DNA from: Sabellastarte sp. h YS-2021
Taxonomy: Eukaryota > Annelida > Polychaeta > Sabellida > Sabellidae
DNA: 64,000 bases
Assembly: GCA_964017235.1 (NCBI GenBank)
Contig: OZ024936.1
Span: 9,958,496 to 10,022,495 of the forward strand
Direction of reading: 5' to 3'
The position numbers and the translations under genes were made by a program. How positions within the stretch are numbered: the stretch's first letter is position 1; each line of letters begins with the position of its first letter. Below the pieces are notes generated by a model that saw only the letters and a list, made by a program, of their open reading frames with translations, made no database searches and had not been told where the DNA came from. This document shows positions 33,801-48,300 of the stretch, in pieces.

Positions 33801-36800
33801 TGGGTGTCCAAGAGTGGTGATGGCTAAGCATCTATGTGAGAGATGGGGTTTCCTGGGCATCCGAGTGGTGATTGCGTTCTTGTAGATCCAAGTTGTAACT
33901 TGATCTTTGGCATTGATTTGAGGATTTGATGTTTCATTGGCATCAATGTGACTGGTGACTCAATCCTCAGTGTCACTCTGTTGATTGAATGCTTTAGCAT
34001 CTGAGGAATGGTGGTCTCCTTGATCTGAGTGGTGACTGAATTCATTGCAACTATGTAAATAATAACTCCTTGGAAGTCATCTGAGTGATAGATGTTTCTT
34101 TATGAAGTACCTGAGTGATAGCCTGTGCTTGGTATCCATCTGAGTGTTGGTTGGGTCCTTTTAATCTATCTCAGCAATGGCAGTTTTCTTTTACATCCAT
34201 CTGAATGATTGCTGTCTGTGAACCACCTGGCGGATTTCTTGCACTTGGCATCCATCTGAGCGATTGCTGTGTTAATGGCATCTATTTGAGTGGTGCATGA
34301 GACTTGGGGTCCGTCTGAGTGGTTCCAGAACTTTGCATCCATGTCAGAGCTGGATTTTGTCTTGGCTTTTATGTCTGATCCATCTGCGTCACTGACTGTG
34401 TCTTTGTTGTCCATTTGAATGATGGCTACTTCCTGGAGAAATGACCCAAGTGATTGCTCTTACCTTGACAAGAATCTCGGTGCTGGCAGTTTCCTTGGCA
34501 TTCATCTGAGTGATGAGTGTTTCCTTGTCACCCAACTGATTGATTGCATGTCCTTGTCAACCATTTGCACGATTGTTGTGTAATTGGCATCTATTTGAGT
34601 GGTGACAGTCCTTGGTATGCATCTGAGTGGCGGCAGACCTTTGCATCCATGTGACTACTAAATTTTATCCTGGCTTCTGACTGCTAGATGAATGCCAAGG
34701 AAACTACCAACACCATTGGGGTGATAACATTTTCCTTGATAGCCAACTGAGTAGTGACTAAATCTTGGCAACCATGAGTGGTGACTCTCCTTGGGATCCA
34801 TCTGAGTAATGGATGTTTCTTTGATATATGAGTGATGGTGTGCTTCGCATCCCCCAGAGTTTTGACTGAATCCTTGAGGTCCATAAGAATGGTCATTAGA
34901 TTCTTAGTATCCATCTGAGAGATTGCTGTGTCCTGAGCGTCCATGAGTGGTGGCTGTTACCTTGGCATTAAAATGAGCAGTGGTTGTGTCATTTGCAACC
35001 ACCTGAGTGCTTCCTGTGTCATTGATATCTGAGGGAAGTGTTTGTCTTTAGAATCAGAATTGTAACCGAATCCTGGGTGTCCAAGAGTGGTGATGGCTAA
35101 GCATCTATGTGAGAGATGGGGTTTCCTGGGCATCCGAGTGGTGATTTCGTTCTTGTAGATCCAAGTTGTAACTTGATCTTTGGCATTGATTTGAGCATTT
35201 GATGTTTCATTGGCATCAATGTGACTGGTGACTCAATCCTCAGTGTCACTCTGTTGATTGAATGCTTTAGCATCTGAGGAATGGTGGTCTCCTTGATCTG
35301 AGTGGTGACTGAATTCATTGCAACTATGTAAATAATGACTCCTTGGAAGTCATCTGAGTGATAGATGTTTCTTTATGAAGTACCCGAGTGATAGCCTGTG
35401 CTTGGTATCCATCCGAGTGTTGGTTGGGTCCTTTTAATCTATCTCAGCAATGGCAGTTTTCTTTTACATCCATCTGAATGATTGCTGTCTGTGAACCACC
35501 TGGCGGATTTCTTGCACTTGGCATCCATCTGAGCGATTGCTGTGTTAATGGCATCTATTTGAGTGGTGCATGAGACTTGGGGTCCGTCTGAGTGGTTCCA
35601 GAACTTTGCATCCATGTCAGAGCTGGATTTTGCCTTGGCTTTTATGTGTTTGATCCATCTGCGTCACTGACTGTCTTTGTTGTCCATTTGAATGATGGCT
35701 ACTTCCTGGAGAAATGACCCAAGTGATTGCTCTTACCTTGACCAGAATCTCGGTGCTGGCAGTCTCCTTGGCATTCATCTGAGTGATGAGTGTTTCCTTG
35801 TCACCCAACTGATTGATTGCATGTCTTTGTCAACCATTTGCACGATTGTTGTGTAATTGGCATCTATTTGAGTGGTGACAGTCCTTGGTATGCATCTGAG
35901 TGGCGGCAGACCTTTGCATCCATGTGACTACTAAATTTTATCCTGGCTTCTGACTGCTAGATGAATGCCAAGGAAACTACCAACACCATTGGGGTGATAA
36001 CATTTTCCTTGATAGCCAACTGAGTAGTGACTAAATCTTGGCAACCATGAGTGGTGACTCTCCTTGGGATCCATCTGAGTAATGGATGTTTCTTTGATAT
36101 ATGAGTGATGGTGTGCTTCGCATCCCCCAGAGTTTTGACTGAATCCTTGAGGTCCATAAGAATGGTCATTAGATTCTTAGTATCCATCTGAGAGATTGCT
36201 GTGTCCTGAGCGTCCATGAGTGGTGGCTGTTACCTTGGCATTAAAATGAGCAGTGGTTGTGTCATTTGCAACCACCTGAGTGCTTCCTGTGTCATTGATA
36301 TCTGAGGGAAGTGTTTGTCTTTAGAATCAGAATTGTAACCGAATCCTGGGTGTCCAAGAGTGGTGATGGCTAAGCATCTATGTGAGAGATGGGGTTTCCT
36401 GGGCATCAGAGTGGTGATTTCGTTCTTGTAGATCCAAGTTGTAACTTGATCTTTGGCATTGATTTGAGCATTTGATGTTTCATTGGCATCAATGTGACTG
36501 GTGACTCAATCCTCAGTGTCACTCTGTTGATTGAATGCTTTAGCATCTGAGGAATGGTGGTCTCCTTGATCTGAGTGGTGACTGAATTCATTGCAACTAT
36601 GTAAATAATGACTCCTTGGAAGTCATCTGAGTGATAGATGTTTCTTTATGAAGTACCCGAGTGATAGCCTGTGCTTGGTATCCATCCGAGTGTTGGTTTG
36701 GTCCTTTTAATCTATCTCAGCAATGGCAGTTTTCTTTTACATCCATCTGAATGATTGCTGTCTGTGAACCACCTGGCGGATTTCTTGCACTTGGCATCCA

Positions 36801-37229
36801 TCTGAGCGATTGCTGTGTTAATGGCATCTATTTGAGTGGTGCATGAGACTTGGGGTCCGTCTGAGTGGTTCCAGAACTTTGCATCCATGTCAGAGCTGGA
36901 TTTTGCCTTGGCTTTTATGTGTTTGATCCATCTGCGTCACTGACTGTCTTTGTTGTCCATTTGAATGATGGCTACTTCCTGGAGAAATGACCCAAGTGAT
37001 TGCTCTTACCTTGACAAGAATCTCGGTGCTGGCAGTTTCCTTGGCATTCATCTGAGTGATGAGTGTTTCCTTGTCACCCAACTGATTGATTGCATGTCTT
37101 TGTCAACCATTTGCACGATTGTTGTGTAATTGGCATCTATTTGAGTGGTGACAGTCCTTGGTATGCATCTGAGTGGCGGCAGACCTTTGCATCCATGTGA
37201 CTACTAAATTTTATCCTGGCTTCTGACTG
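30865..37229 (+). repeat. Array 2 units 10-14: five-unit block, copy 2
   Basis: Anchors lie at 30865, 32138, 33411, 34684 and 35957. The block repeats the variant series of units 5-9. The shared tract is bounded on the left by 30334 (T here, G at 23969) and on the right by 36936 (G here, A at 30571). It can therefore be up to about 6600 bp long per copy. I saw no difference inside it on spot checks. Confidence 0.92.
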
Positions 37230-40200
37230 CTAGATGAATGCCAAGGAAACTACCAACACCATTGGGGTGATAACATTTTCCTTGATAGCCAACTGAGTAG
37301 TGACTAAATCTTGGCAACCATGAGTGGTGACTCTCCTTGGGATCCATCTGAGTAATGGATGTTTCTTTGATATATGAGTGATGGTGTGTTTCGCATCCCC
37401 CAGAGTTTTGACTGAATCCTTGAGGTCCATAAGAATGGTCATTAGATTCTTAGTATCCATCTGAGAGATTGCTGTGTCCTGAGCGTCCATGAGTGGTGGC
37501 TGTTACCTTGGCATTAAAATGAGCAGTGGTTGTGTCATTTGCAACCACCTGAGTGCTTCCTGTGTCATTGATATCTGAGGGAAGTGTTTGTCTTTAGAAT
37601 CAGAATTGTAACCGAATCCTGGGTGTCCAAGAGTGGTGATGGCTAAGCATCTATGTGAGAGATGGGGTTTCCTGGGCATCCGAGTGGTGATTTCGTTCTT
37701 GTAGATCCAAGTTGTAACTTGATCTTTGGCATTGATTTGAGCATTTGATGTTTCATTGGCATCAATGTGACTGGTGACTCAATCCTCAGTGTCACTCTGT
37801 TGATTGAATGCTTTAGCATCTGAGGAATGGTGGTCTCCTTGATCTGAGTGGTGACTGAATTCATTGCAACTATGTAAATAATGACTCCTTGGAAGTCATC
37901 TGAGTGATAGATGTTTCTTTATGAAGTACCCGAGTGATAGCCTGTGCTTGGTATCCATCCGAGTGTTGGTTGGGTCCTTTTAATCTATCTCAGCAATGGC
38001 AGTTTTCTTTTACATCCATCTGAATGATTGCTGTCTGTGAACCACCTGGCGGATTTCTTGCACTTGGCATCCATCTGAGCGATTGCTGTGTTAATGGCAT
38101 CTATTTGAGTGGTGCATGAGACTTGGGGTCCGTCTGAGTGGTTCCAGAACTTTGCATCCATGTCAGAGCTGGATTTTGCCTTGGCTTTTATGTGTTTGAT
38201 CCATCTGCGTCACTGACTGTCTTTGTTGTCCATTTGAATGATGGCTACTTCCTGGAGAAATGACCCAAGTGATTGCTCTTACCTTGACAAGAATCTCGGT
38301 GCTGGCAGTTTCCTTGGCATTCATCTGAGTGATGAGTGTTTCCTTGTCACCCAACTGATTGATTGCATGTCTTTGTCAACCATTTGCACGATTGTTGTGT
38401 AATTGGCATCTATTTGAGTGGTGACAGTCCTTGGTATGCATCTGAGTGGCGGCAGACCTTTGCATCCATGTGACTACTAAATTTTATCCTGGCTTCTGAC
38501 TGCTAGATGAATGCCAAGGAAACTACCAACACCATTGGGGTGATAACATTTTCCTTGATAGCCAACTGAGTAGTGACTAAATCTTGGCAACCATGAGTGG
38601 TGACTCTCCTTGGGATCCATCTGAGTAATGGATGTTTCTTTGATATATGAGTGATGGTGTGTTTCGCATCCCCCAGAGTTTTGACTGAATCCTTGAGGTC
38701 CATAAAAATGGTCATTAGATTCTTAGTATCCATCTGAGAGATTGCTGTGTCCTGAGCGTCCATGAGTGGTGGCTGTTACCTTGGCATTAAAATGAGCAGT
38801 GGCTGTGTCATTTGCAACCACCTGAGTGCTTCCTGTGTCATTGATATCTGAGGGAAGTGTTTGTCTTTAGAATCAGAATTGTAACCGAATCCTGGGTGTC
38901 CAAGAGTGGTGATGGCTAAGCATCTATGTGAGAGATGGGGTTTCCTGGGCATCCGAGTGGTGATTTCGTTCTTGTAGATCCAAGTTGTAACTTGATCTTT
39001 GGCATTGATTTGAGCATTTGATGTTTCATTGGCATCAATGTGACTGGTGACTCAATCCTCAGTGTCACTCTGTTGATTGAATGCTTTAGCATCTGAGGAA
39101 TGGTGGTCTCCTTGATCTGAGTGGTGACTGAATTCATTGCAACTATGTAAATAATGACTCCTTGGAAGTCATCTGAGTGATAGATGTTTCTTTATGAAGT
39201 ACTCGAGTGATAGCCTGTGCTTGGTATCCATCCGAGTGTTGGTTGGGTCCTTTTAATCTATCTCAGCAATGGCAGTTTTCTTTTACATCCATCTGAATGA
39301 TTGCTGTCTGTGAACCACCTGGCGGATTTCTTGCACTTGGCATCCATCTGAGCGATTGCTGTGTTAATGGCATCTATTTGAGTGGTGCATGAGACTTGGG
39401 GTCCGTCTGAGTGGTTCCAGAACTTTGCATCCATGTCAGAGCTGGATTTTGCCTTGGCTTTTATGTGTTTGATCCATCTGCGTCACTGACTGTCTTTGTT
39501 GTCCATTTGAATGATGGCTACTTCCTGGAGAAATGACCCAAGTGATTGCTCTTACCTTGACAAGAATCTCAGTGCTGGCAGTTTCCTTGGCATTCATCTG
39601 AGTGATGAGTGTTTCCTTGTCACCCAACTGATTGATTGCATGTCTTTGTCAACCATTTGCACGATTGTTGTGTAATTGGCATCTATTTGAGTGGTGACAG
39701 TCCTTGGTATGCATCTGAGTGGCGGCAGACCTTTGCATCCATGTGACTACTAAATTTTATCCTGGCTTCTGACTGCTAGATGAATGCCAAGGAAACTACC
39801 AACACCATTGGGGTGATAACATTTTCCTTGATAGCCAACTGAGTAGTGACTAAATCTTGGCAACCATGAGTGGTGACTCTCCTTGGGATCCATCTGAGTA
39901 ATGGATGTTTCTTTGATATATGAGTGATGGTGTGCTTCGCATCCCCCAGAGTTTTGACTGAATCCTTGAGGTCCATAAGAATGGTCATTAGATTCTTAGT
40001 ATCCATCTGAGAGATTGCTGTGTCCTGAGCGTCCATGAGTGGTGGCTGTTACCTTGGCATTAAAATGAGCAGTGGTTGTGTCATTTGCAACCACCTGAGT
40101 GCTTCCTGTGTCATTGATATCTGAGGGAAGTGTTTGTCTTTAGAATCAGAATTGTAACCGAATCCTGGGTGTCCAAGAGTGGTGATGGCTAAGCATCTAT

Positions 40201-42321
40201 GTGAGAGATGGGGTTTCCTGGGCATCCGAGTGGTGATTTCGTTCTTGTAGATCCAAGTTGTAACTTGATCTTTGGCATTGATTTGAGCATTTGATGTTTC
40301 ATTGGCATCAATGTGACTGGTGACTCAATCCTCAGTGTCACTCTGTTGATTGAATGCTTTAGCATCTGAGGAATGGTGGTCTCCTTGATCTGAGTGGTGA
40401 CTGAATTCATTGCAACTATGTAAATAATGACTCCTTGGAAGTCATCTGAGTGATAGATGTTTCTTTATGAAGTACTCGAGTGATAGCCTGTGCTTGGTAT
40501 CCATCCGAGTGTTGGTTGGGTCCTTTTAATCTATCTCAGCAATGGCAGTTTTCTTTTACATCCATCTGAATGATTGCTGTCTGTGAACCACCTGGCGGAT
40601 TTCTTGCACTTGGCATCCATCTGAGCGATTGCTGTGTTAATGGCATCTATTTGAGTGGTGCATGAGACTTGGGGTCCGTCTGAGTGGTTCCAGAACTTTG
40701 CATCCATGTCAGAGCTGGATTTTGCCTTGGCTTTTATGTGTTTGATCCATCTGCATCACTGACTGTCTTTGTTGTCCATTTGAATGATGGCTACTTCCTG
40801 GAGAAATGACCCAAGTGATTGCTCTTACCTTGACAAGAATCTCGGTGCTGGCAGTTTCCTTGGCATTCATCTGAGTGATGAGTGTTTCCTTGTCACCCAA
40901 CTGATTGATTGCATGTCTTTGTCAACCATTTGCACGATTGTTGTGTAATTGCCATCTATTTGAGTGGTGACAGTCCTTGGTATGCATCTGAGTGGCGGCA
41001 GACCTTTGCATCCATGTGACTACTAAATTTTATCCTGGCTTCTGACTGCTAGATGAATGCCAAGGAAACTACCAACACCATTGGGGTGATAACATTTTCC
41101 TTGATAGCCAACTGAGTAGTGACTAAATCTTGGCAACCATGAGTGGTGACTCTCCTTGGGATCCATCTGAGTAATGGATGTTTCTTTGATATATGAGTGA
41201 TGGTGTGCTTCGCATCCCCCAGAGTTTTGACTGAATCCTTGAGGTCCATAAGAATGGTCATTAGATTCTTAGTATCCATCTGAGAGATTGCTGTGTCCTG
41301 AGCGTCCATGAGTGGTGGCTGTTACCTTGGCATTAAAATGAGCAGTGGTTGTGTCATTTGCAACCACCTGAGTGCTTCCTGTGTCATTGATATCTGAGGG
41401 AAGTGTTTGTCTTTAGAATCAGAATTGTAACCGAATCCTGGGTGTCCAAGAGTGGTGATGGCTAAGCATCTATGTGAGAGATGGGGTTTCCTGGGCATCC
41501 GAGTGGTGATTTCGTTCTTGTAGATCCAAGTTGTAACTTGATCTTTGGCATTGATTTGAGCATTTGATGTTTCATTGGCATCAATGTGACTGGTGACTCA
41601 ATCCTCAGTGTCACTCTGTTGATTGAATGCTTTAGCATCTGAGGAATGGTGGTCTCCTTGATCTGAGTGGTGACTGAATTCATTGCAACTATGTAAATAA
41701 TGACTCCTTGGAAGTCATCTGAGTGATAGATGTTTCTTTATGAAGTACCCGAGTGATAGCCTGTGCTTGGTATCCATCCGAGTGTTGGTTGGGTCCTTTT
41801 AATCTATCTCAGCAATGGCAGTTTTCTTTTACATCCATCTGAATGATTGCTGTCTGTGAACCACCTGACGGATTTCTTGCACTTGGCATCCATCTGAGCG
41901 ATTGCTGTGTTAATGGCATCTATTTGAGTGGTGCATGAGACTTGGGGTCCGTCTGAGTGGTTTCAGAACTTTGCATCCATGTCAGAGCTGGATTTTGCCT
42001 TGGCTTTTATGTGTTTGATCCATCTGCGTCACTGACTGTCTTTGTTGTCCATTTGAATGATGGCTACTTCCTGGAGAAATGACCCAAGTGATTGCTCTTA
42101 CCTTGACAAGAATCTCGGTGCTGGCAGTTTCCTTGGCATTCATCTGAGTGATGAGTGTTTCCTTGTCACCCAACTGATTGATTGCATGTCTTTGTCAACC
42201 ATTTGCACGATTGTTGTGTAATTGGCATCTATTTGAGTGGTGACAGTCCTTGGTATGCATCTGAGTGGCGGCAGACCTTTGCATCCATGTGACTACTAAA
42301 TTTTATCCTGGCTTCTGACTG
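37230..42321 (+). repeat. Array 2 units 15-18
   Basis: Anchors lie at 37230, 38503, 39776 and 41049. Private variants: CATAAAAATGG in unit 16 (about 38701), AATCTCAGTGCTGG (about 39566), AATTGCCATC (about 40949), CACCTGACGG (about 41864) and GGTTTCAGAAC (about 41960). The variant AAGTACTCGAG occurs in two adjacent units (about 39199 and 40472). No long-range block pattern is obvious here. Confidence 0.9.
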
Positions 42322-45300
42322 CTAGATGAATGCCAAGGAAACTACCAACACCATTGGGGTGATAACATTTTCCTTGATAGCCAACTGAGTAGTGACTAAA
42401 TCTTGGCAACCATGAGTGGTGACTCTCCTTGGGATCCATCTGAGTAATGGATGTTTCTTTGATATATGAGTGATGGTGTGTTTCGCATCCCCCAGAGTTT
42501 TGACTGAATCCTTGAGGTCCATAAGAATGGTCATTAGATTCTTAGTATCCATCTGAGAGATTGCTGTGTCCTGAGCGTCCATGAGTGGTGGCTGTTACCT
42601 TGGCATTAAAATGAGCAGTGGTTGTGTCATTTGCAACCACCTGAGTGCTTCCTGTGTCATTGATATCTGAGGGAAGTGTTTGTCTTTAGAATCAGAATTG
42701 TAACCGAATCCTGGGTGTCCAAGAGTGGTGATGGCTAAGCATCTATGTGAGAGATGGGGTTTCCTGGGCATCCGAGTGGTGATTTCGTTCTTGTAGATCC
42801 AAGTTGTAACTTGATCTTTGGCATTGATTTGAGCATTTGATGTTTCATTGGCATCAATGTGACTGGTGACTCAATCCTCAGTGTCACTCTGTTGATTGAA
42901 TGCTTTAGCATCTGAGGAATGGTGGTCTCCTTGATCTGAGTGGTGACTGAATTCATTGCAACTATGTAAATAATGACTCCTTGGAAGTCATCTGAGTGAT
43001 AGATGTTTCTTTATGAAGTACCCGAGTGATAGCCTGTGCTTGGTATCCATCCGAGTGTTGGTTGGGTCCTTTTAATCTATCTCAGCAATGGCAGTTTTCT
43101 TTTACATCCATCTGAATGATTGCTGTCTGTGAACCACCTGGCGGATTTCTTGCACTTGGCATCCATCTGAGCGATTGCTGTGTTAATGGCATCTATTTGA
43201 GTGGTGCATGAGACTTGGGGTCCGTCTGAGTGGTTCCAGAACTTTGCATCCATGTCAGAGCTGGATTTTGCCTTGGCTTTTATGTGTTTGATCCATCTGC
43301 GTCACTGACTGTCTTTGTTGTCCATTTGAATGATGGCTACTTCCTGGAGAAATGACCCAAGTGATTGCTCTTACCTTGACAAGAATCTCGGTGCTGGCAG
43401 TTTCCTTGGCATTCATCTGAGTGATGAGTGTTTCCTTGTCACCCAACTGATTGATTGCATGTCTTTGTCAACCATTTGCACGATTGTTGTGTAATTGGCA
43501 TCTATTTGAGTGGTGACAGTCCTTGGTATGCATCTGAGTGGCGGCAGACCTTTGCATCCATGTGACGACTAAATTTTATCCTGGCTTCTGACTGCTAGAT
43601 GAATGCCAAGGAAACTACCAACACCATTGGGGTGATAACATTTTCCTTGATAGCCAACTGAGTAGTGACTAAATCTTGGCAACTATGAGTGGTGACTCTC
43701 CTTGGGATCCATCTGAGTAATGGATGTTTCTTTGATATATGAGTGATGGTGTGCTTCGCATCCCCCAGAGTTTTGACTGAATCCTTGAGGTCCATAAGAA
43801 TGGTCATTAGATTCTTAGTATCCATCTGAGAGATTGCTGTGTCCTGAGCGTCCATGAGTGGTGGCTGTTACCTTGGCATTAAAATGAGCAGTGGTTGTGT
43901 CATTTGCAACCACCTGAGTGCTTCCTGTGTCATTGATATCTGAGGGAAGTGTTTGTCTTTAGAATCAGAATTGTAACCGAATCCTGGGTGACCAAGAGTG
44001 GTGATGGCTAAGCATCTATGTGAGAGATGGGGTTTCCTGGGCATCCGAGTGGTGATTTCGTTCTTGTAGATCCAAGTTGTAACTTGATCTTTGGCATTGA
44101 TTTGAGCATTTGATGTTTCATTGGCATCAATGTGACTGGTGACTCAATCCTCAGTGTCACTCTGTTGATTGAATGCTTTAGCATCTGAGGAATGGTGGTC
44201 TCCTTGATCTGAGTGGTGACTGAATTCATTGCAACTATGTAAATAATGACTCCTTGGAAGTCATCTGAGTGATAGATGTTTCTTTATGAAGTACCCGAGT
44301 GATAGCCTGTGCTTGGTATCCATCCGAGTGTTGGTTGGGTCCTTTTAATCTATCTCAGCAATGGCAGTTTTCTTTTACATCCATCTGAATGATTGCTGTC
44401 TGTGAACCACCTGGCGGATTTCTTGCACTTGGCATCCATCTGAGCGATTGCTGTGTTAATGGCATCTATTTGAGTGGTGCATGAGACTTGGGGTCCGTCT
44501 GAGTGGTTCCAGAACTTTGCATCCATGTCAGAGCTGGATTTTGCCTTGGCTTTTATGTGTTTGATCCATCTGCGTCACTGACTGTCTTTGTTGTCCATTT
44601 GAATGATGGCTACTTCCTGGAGAAATGACCCAAGTGATTGCTCTTACCTTGACAAGAATCTCGGTGCTGGCAGTTTCCTTGGCATTCATCTGAGTGATGA
44701 GTGTTTCCTTGTCACCCAACTGATTGATTGCATGTCTTTGTCAACCATTTGCACGATTGTTGTGTAATTGGCATCTATTTGAGTGGTGACAGTCCTTGGT
44801 ATGCATCTGAGTGGCGGCAGACCTTTGCATCCATGTGACTACTAAATTTTATCCTGGCTTCTGACTGCTAGATGAATGCCAAGGAAACTACCAACACCAT
44901 TGGGGTGATAACATTTTCCTTGATAGCCAACTGAGTAGTGACTAAATCTTGGCAACCATGAGTGGTGACTCTCCTTGGGATCCATCTGAGTAATGGATGT
45001 TTCTTTGATATATGAGTGATGGTGTGTTTCGCATCCCCCAGAGTTTTGACTGAATCCTTGAGGTCCATAAGAATGGTCATTAGATTCTTAGTATCCATCT
45101 GAGAGATTGCTGTGTCCTGAGCGTCCATGAGTGGTGGCTGTTACCTTGGCATTAAAATGAGCAGTGGTTGTGTCATTTGCAACCACCTGAGTGCTTCCTG
45201 TGTCATTGATATCTGAGGGAAGTGTTTGTCTTTAGAATCAGAATTGTAACCGAATCCTGGGTGTCCAAGAGTGGTGATGGCTAAGCATCTATGTGAGAGA

Positions 45301-48300
45301 TGGGGTTTCCTGGGCATCCGAGTGGTGATTTCGTTCTTGTAGATCCAAGTTGTAACTTGATCTTTGGCATTGATTTGAGCATTTGATGTTTCATTGGCAT
45401 CAATGTGACTGGTGACTCAATCCTCAGTGTCACTCTGTTGATTGAATGCTTTAGCATCTGAGGAATGGTGGTCTCCTTGATCTGAGTGGTGACTGAATTC
45501 ATTGCAACTATGTAAATAATGACTCCTTGGAAGTCATCTGAGTGATAGATGTTTCTTTATGAAGTACCCGAGTGATAGCCTGTGCTTGGTATCCATCCGA
45601 GTGTTGGTTGGGTCCTTTTAATCTATCTCAGCAATGGCAGTTTTCTTTTACATCCATCTGAATGATTGCTGTCTGTGAACCACCTGGCGGATTTCTTGCA
45701 CTTGGCATCCATCTGAGCGATTGCTGTGTTAATGGCATCTATTTGAGTGGTGCATGAGACTTGGGGTCCGTCTGAGTGGTTCCAGAACTTTGCATCCATG
45801 TCAGAGCTGGATTTTGCCTTGGCTTTTATGTGTTTGATCCATCTGCGTCACTGACTGTCTTTGTTGTCCATTTGAATGATGGCTACTTCCTGGAGAAATG
45901 ACCCAAGTGATTGCTCTTACCTTGACAAGAATCTCGGTGCTGGCAGTTTCCTTGGCATTCATCTGAGTGATGAGTGTTTCCTTGTCACCCAACTGATTGA
46001 TTGCATGTCTTTGTCAACCATTTGCACGATTGTTGTGTAATTGGCATCTATTTGAGTGGTGACAGTCCTTGGTATGCATCTGAGTGGCGGCAGACCTTTG
46101 CATCCATGTGACGACTAAATTTTATCCTGGCTTCTGACTGCTAGATGAATGCCAAGGAAACTACCAACACCATTGGGGTGATAACATTTTCCTTGATAGC
46201 CAACTGAGTAGTGACTAAATCTTGGCAACTATGAGTGGTGACTCTCCTTGGGATCCATCTGAGTAATGGATGTTTCTTTGATATATGAGTGATGGTGTGC
46301 TTCGCATCCCCCAGAGTTTTGACTGAATCCTTGAGGTCCATAAGAATGGTCATTAGATTCTTAGTATCCATCTGAGAGATTGCTGTGTCCTGAGCGTCCA
46401 TGAGTGGTGGCTGTTACCTTGGCATTAAAATGAGCAGTGGTTGTGTCATTTGCAACCACCTGAGTGCTTCCTGTGTCATTGATATCTGAGGGAAGTGTTT
46501 GTCTTTAGAATCAGAATTGTAACCGAATCCTGGGTGTCCAAGAGTGGTGATGGCTAAGCATCTATGTGAGAGATGGGGTTTCCTGGGCATCCGAGTGGTG
46601 ATTTCGTTCTTGTAGATCCAAGTTGTAACTTGATCTTTGGCATTGATTTGAGCATTTGATGTTTCATTGGCATCAATGTGACTGGTGACTCAATCCTCAG
46701 TGTCACTCTGTTGATTGAATGCTTTAGCATCTGAGGAATGGTGGTCTCCTTGATCTGAGTGGTGACTGAATTCATTGCAACTATGTAAATAATGACTCCT
46801 TGGAAGTCATCTGAGTGATAGATGTTTCTTTATGAAGTACCCGAGTGATAGCCTGTGCTTGGTATCCATCCGAGTGTTGGTTGGGTCCTTTTAATCTATC
46901 TCAGCAATGGCAGTTTTCTTTTACATCCATCTGAATGATTGCTGTCTGTGAACCACCTGGCGGATTTCTTGCACTTGGCATCCATCTGAGCGATTGCTGT
47001 GTTAATGGCATCTATTTGAGTGGTGCATGAGACTTGGGGTCCGTCTGAGTGGTTCCAGAACTTTGCATCCATGTCAGAGCTGGATTTTGCCTTGGCTTTT
47101 ATGTGTTTGATCCATCTGCGTCACTGACTGTCTTTGTTGTCCATTTGAATGATGGCTACTTCCTGGAGAAATGACCCAAGTGATTGCTCTTACCTTGACA
47201 AGAATCTCGGTGCTGGCAGTTTCCTTGGCATTCATCTGAGTGATGAGTGTTTCCTTGTCACCCAACTGATTGATTGCATGTCTTTGTCAACCATTTGCAC
47301 GATTGTTGTGTAATTGGCATCTATTTGAGTGGTGACAGTCCTTGGTATGCATCTGAGTGGCGGCAGACCTTTGCATCCATGTGACTACTAAATTTTATCC
47401 TGGCTTCTGACTGCTAGATGAATGCCAAGGAAACTACCAACACCATTGGGGTGATAACATTTTCCTTGATAGCCAACTGAGTAGTGACTAAATCTTGGCA
47501 ACCATGAGTGGTGACTCTCCTTGGGATCCATCTGAGTAATGGATGTTTCTTTGATATATGAGTGATGGTGTGTTTCGCATCCCCCAGAGTTTTGACTGAA
47601 TCCTTGAGGTCCATAAGAATGGTCATTAGATTCTTAGTATCCATCTGAGAGATTGCTGTGTCCTGAGCGTCCATGAGTGGTGGCTGTTACCTTGGCATTA
47701 AAATGAGCAGTGGTTGTGTCATTTGCAACCACCTGAGTGCTTCCTGTGTCATTGATATCTGAGGGAAGTGTTTGTCTTTAGAATCAGAATTGTAACCGAA
47801 TCCTGGGTGTCCAAGAGTGGTGATGGCTAAGCATCTATGTGAGAGATGGGGTTTCCTGGGCATCCGAGTGGTGATTTCGTTCTTGTAGATCCAAGTTGTA
47901 ACTTGATCTTTGGCATTGATTTGAGCATTTGATGTTTCATTGGCATCAATGTGACTGGTGACTCAATCCTCAGTGTCACTCTGTTGATTGAATGCTTTAG
48001 CATCTGAGGAATGGTGGTCTCCTTGATCTGAGTGGTGACTGAATTCATTGCAACTATGTAAATAATGACTCCTTGGAAGTCATCTGAGTGATAGATGTTT
48101 CTTTATGAAGTACCCGAGTGATAGCCTGTGCTTGGTATCCATCCGAGTGTTGGTTGGGTCCTTTTAATCTATCTCAGCAATGGCAGTTTTCTTTTACATC
48201 CATCTGAATGATTGCTGTCTGTGAACCACCTGGCGGATTTCTTGCACTTGGCATCCATCTGAGCGATTGCTGTGTTAATGGCATCTATTTGAGTGGTGCA

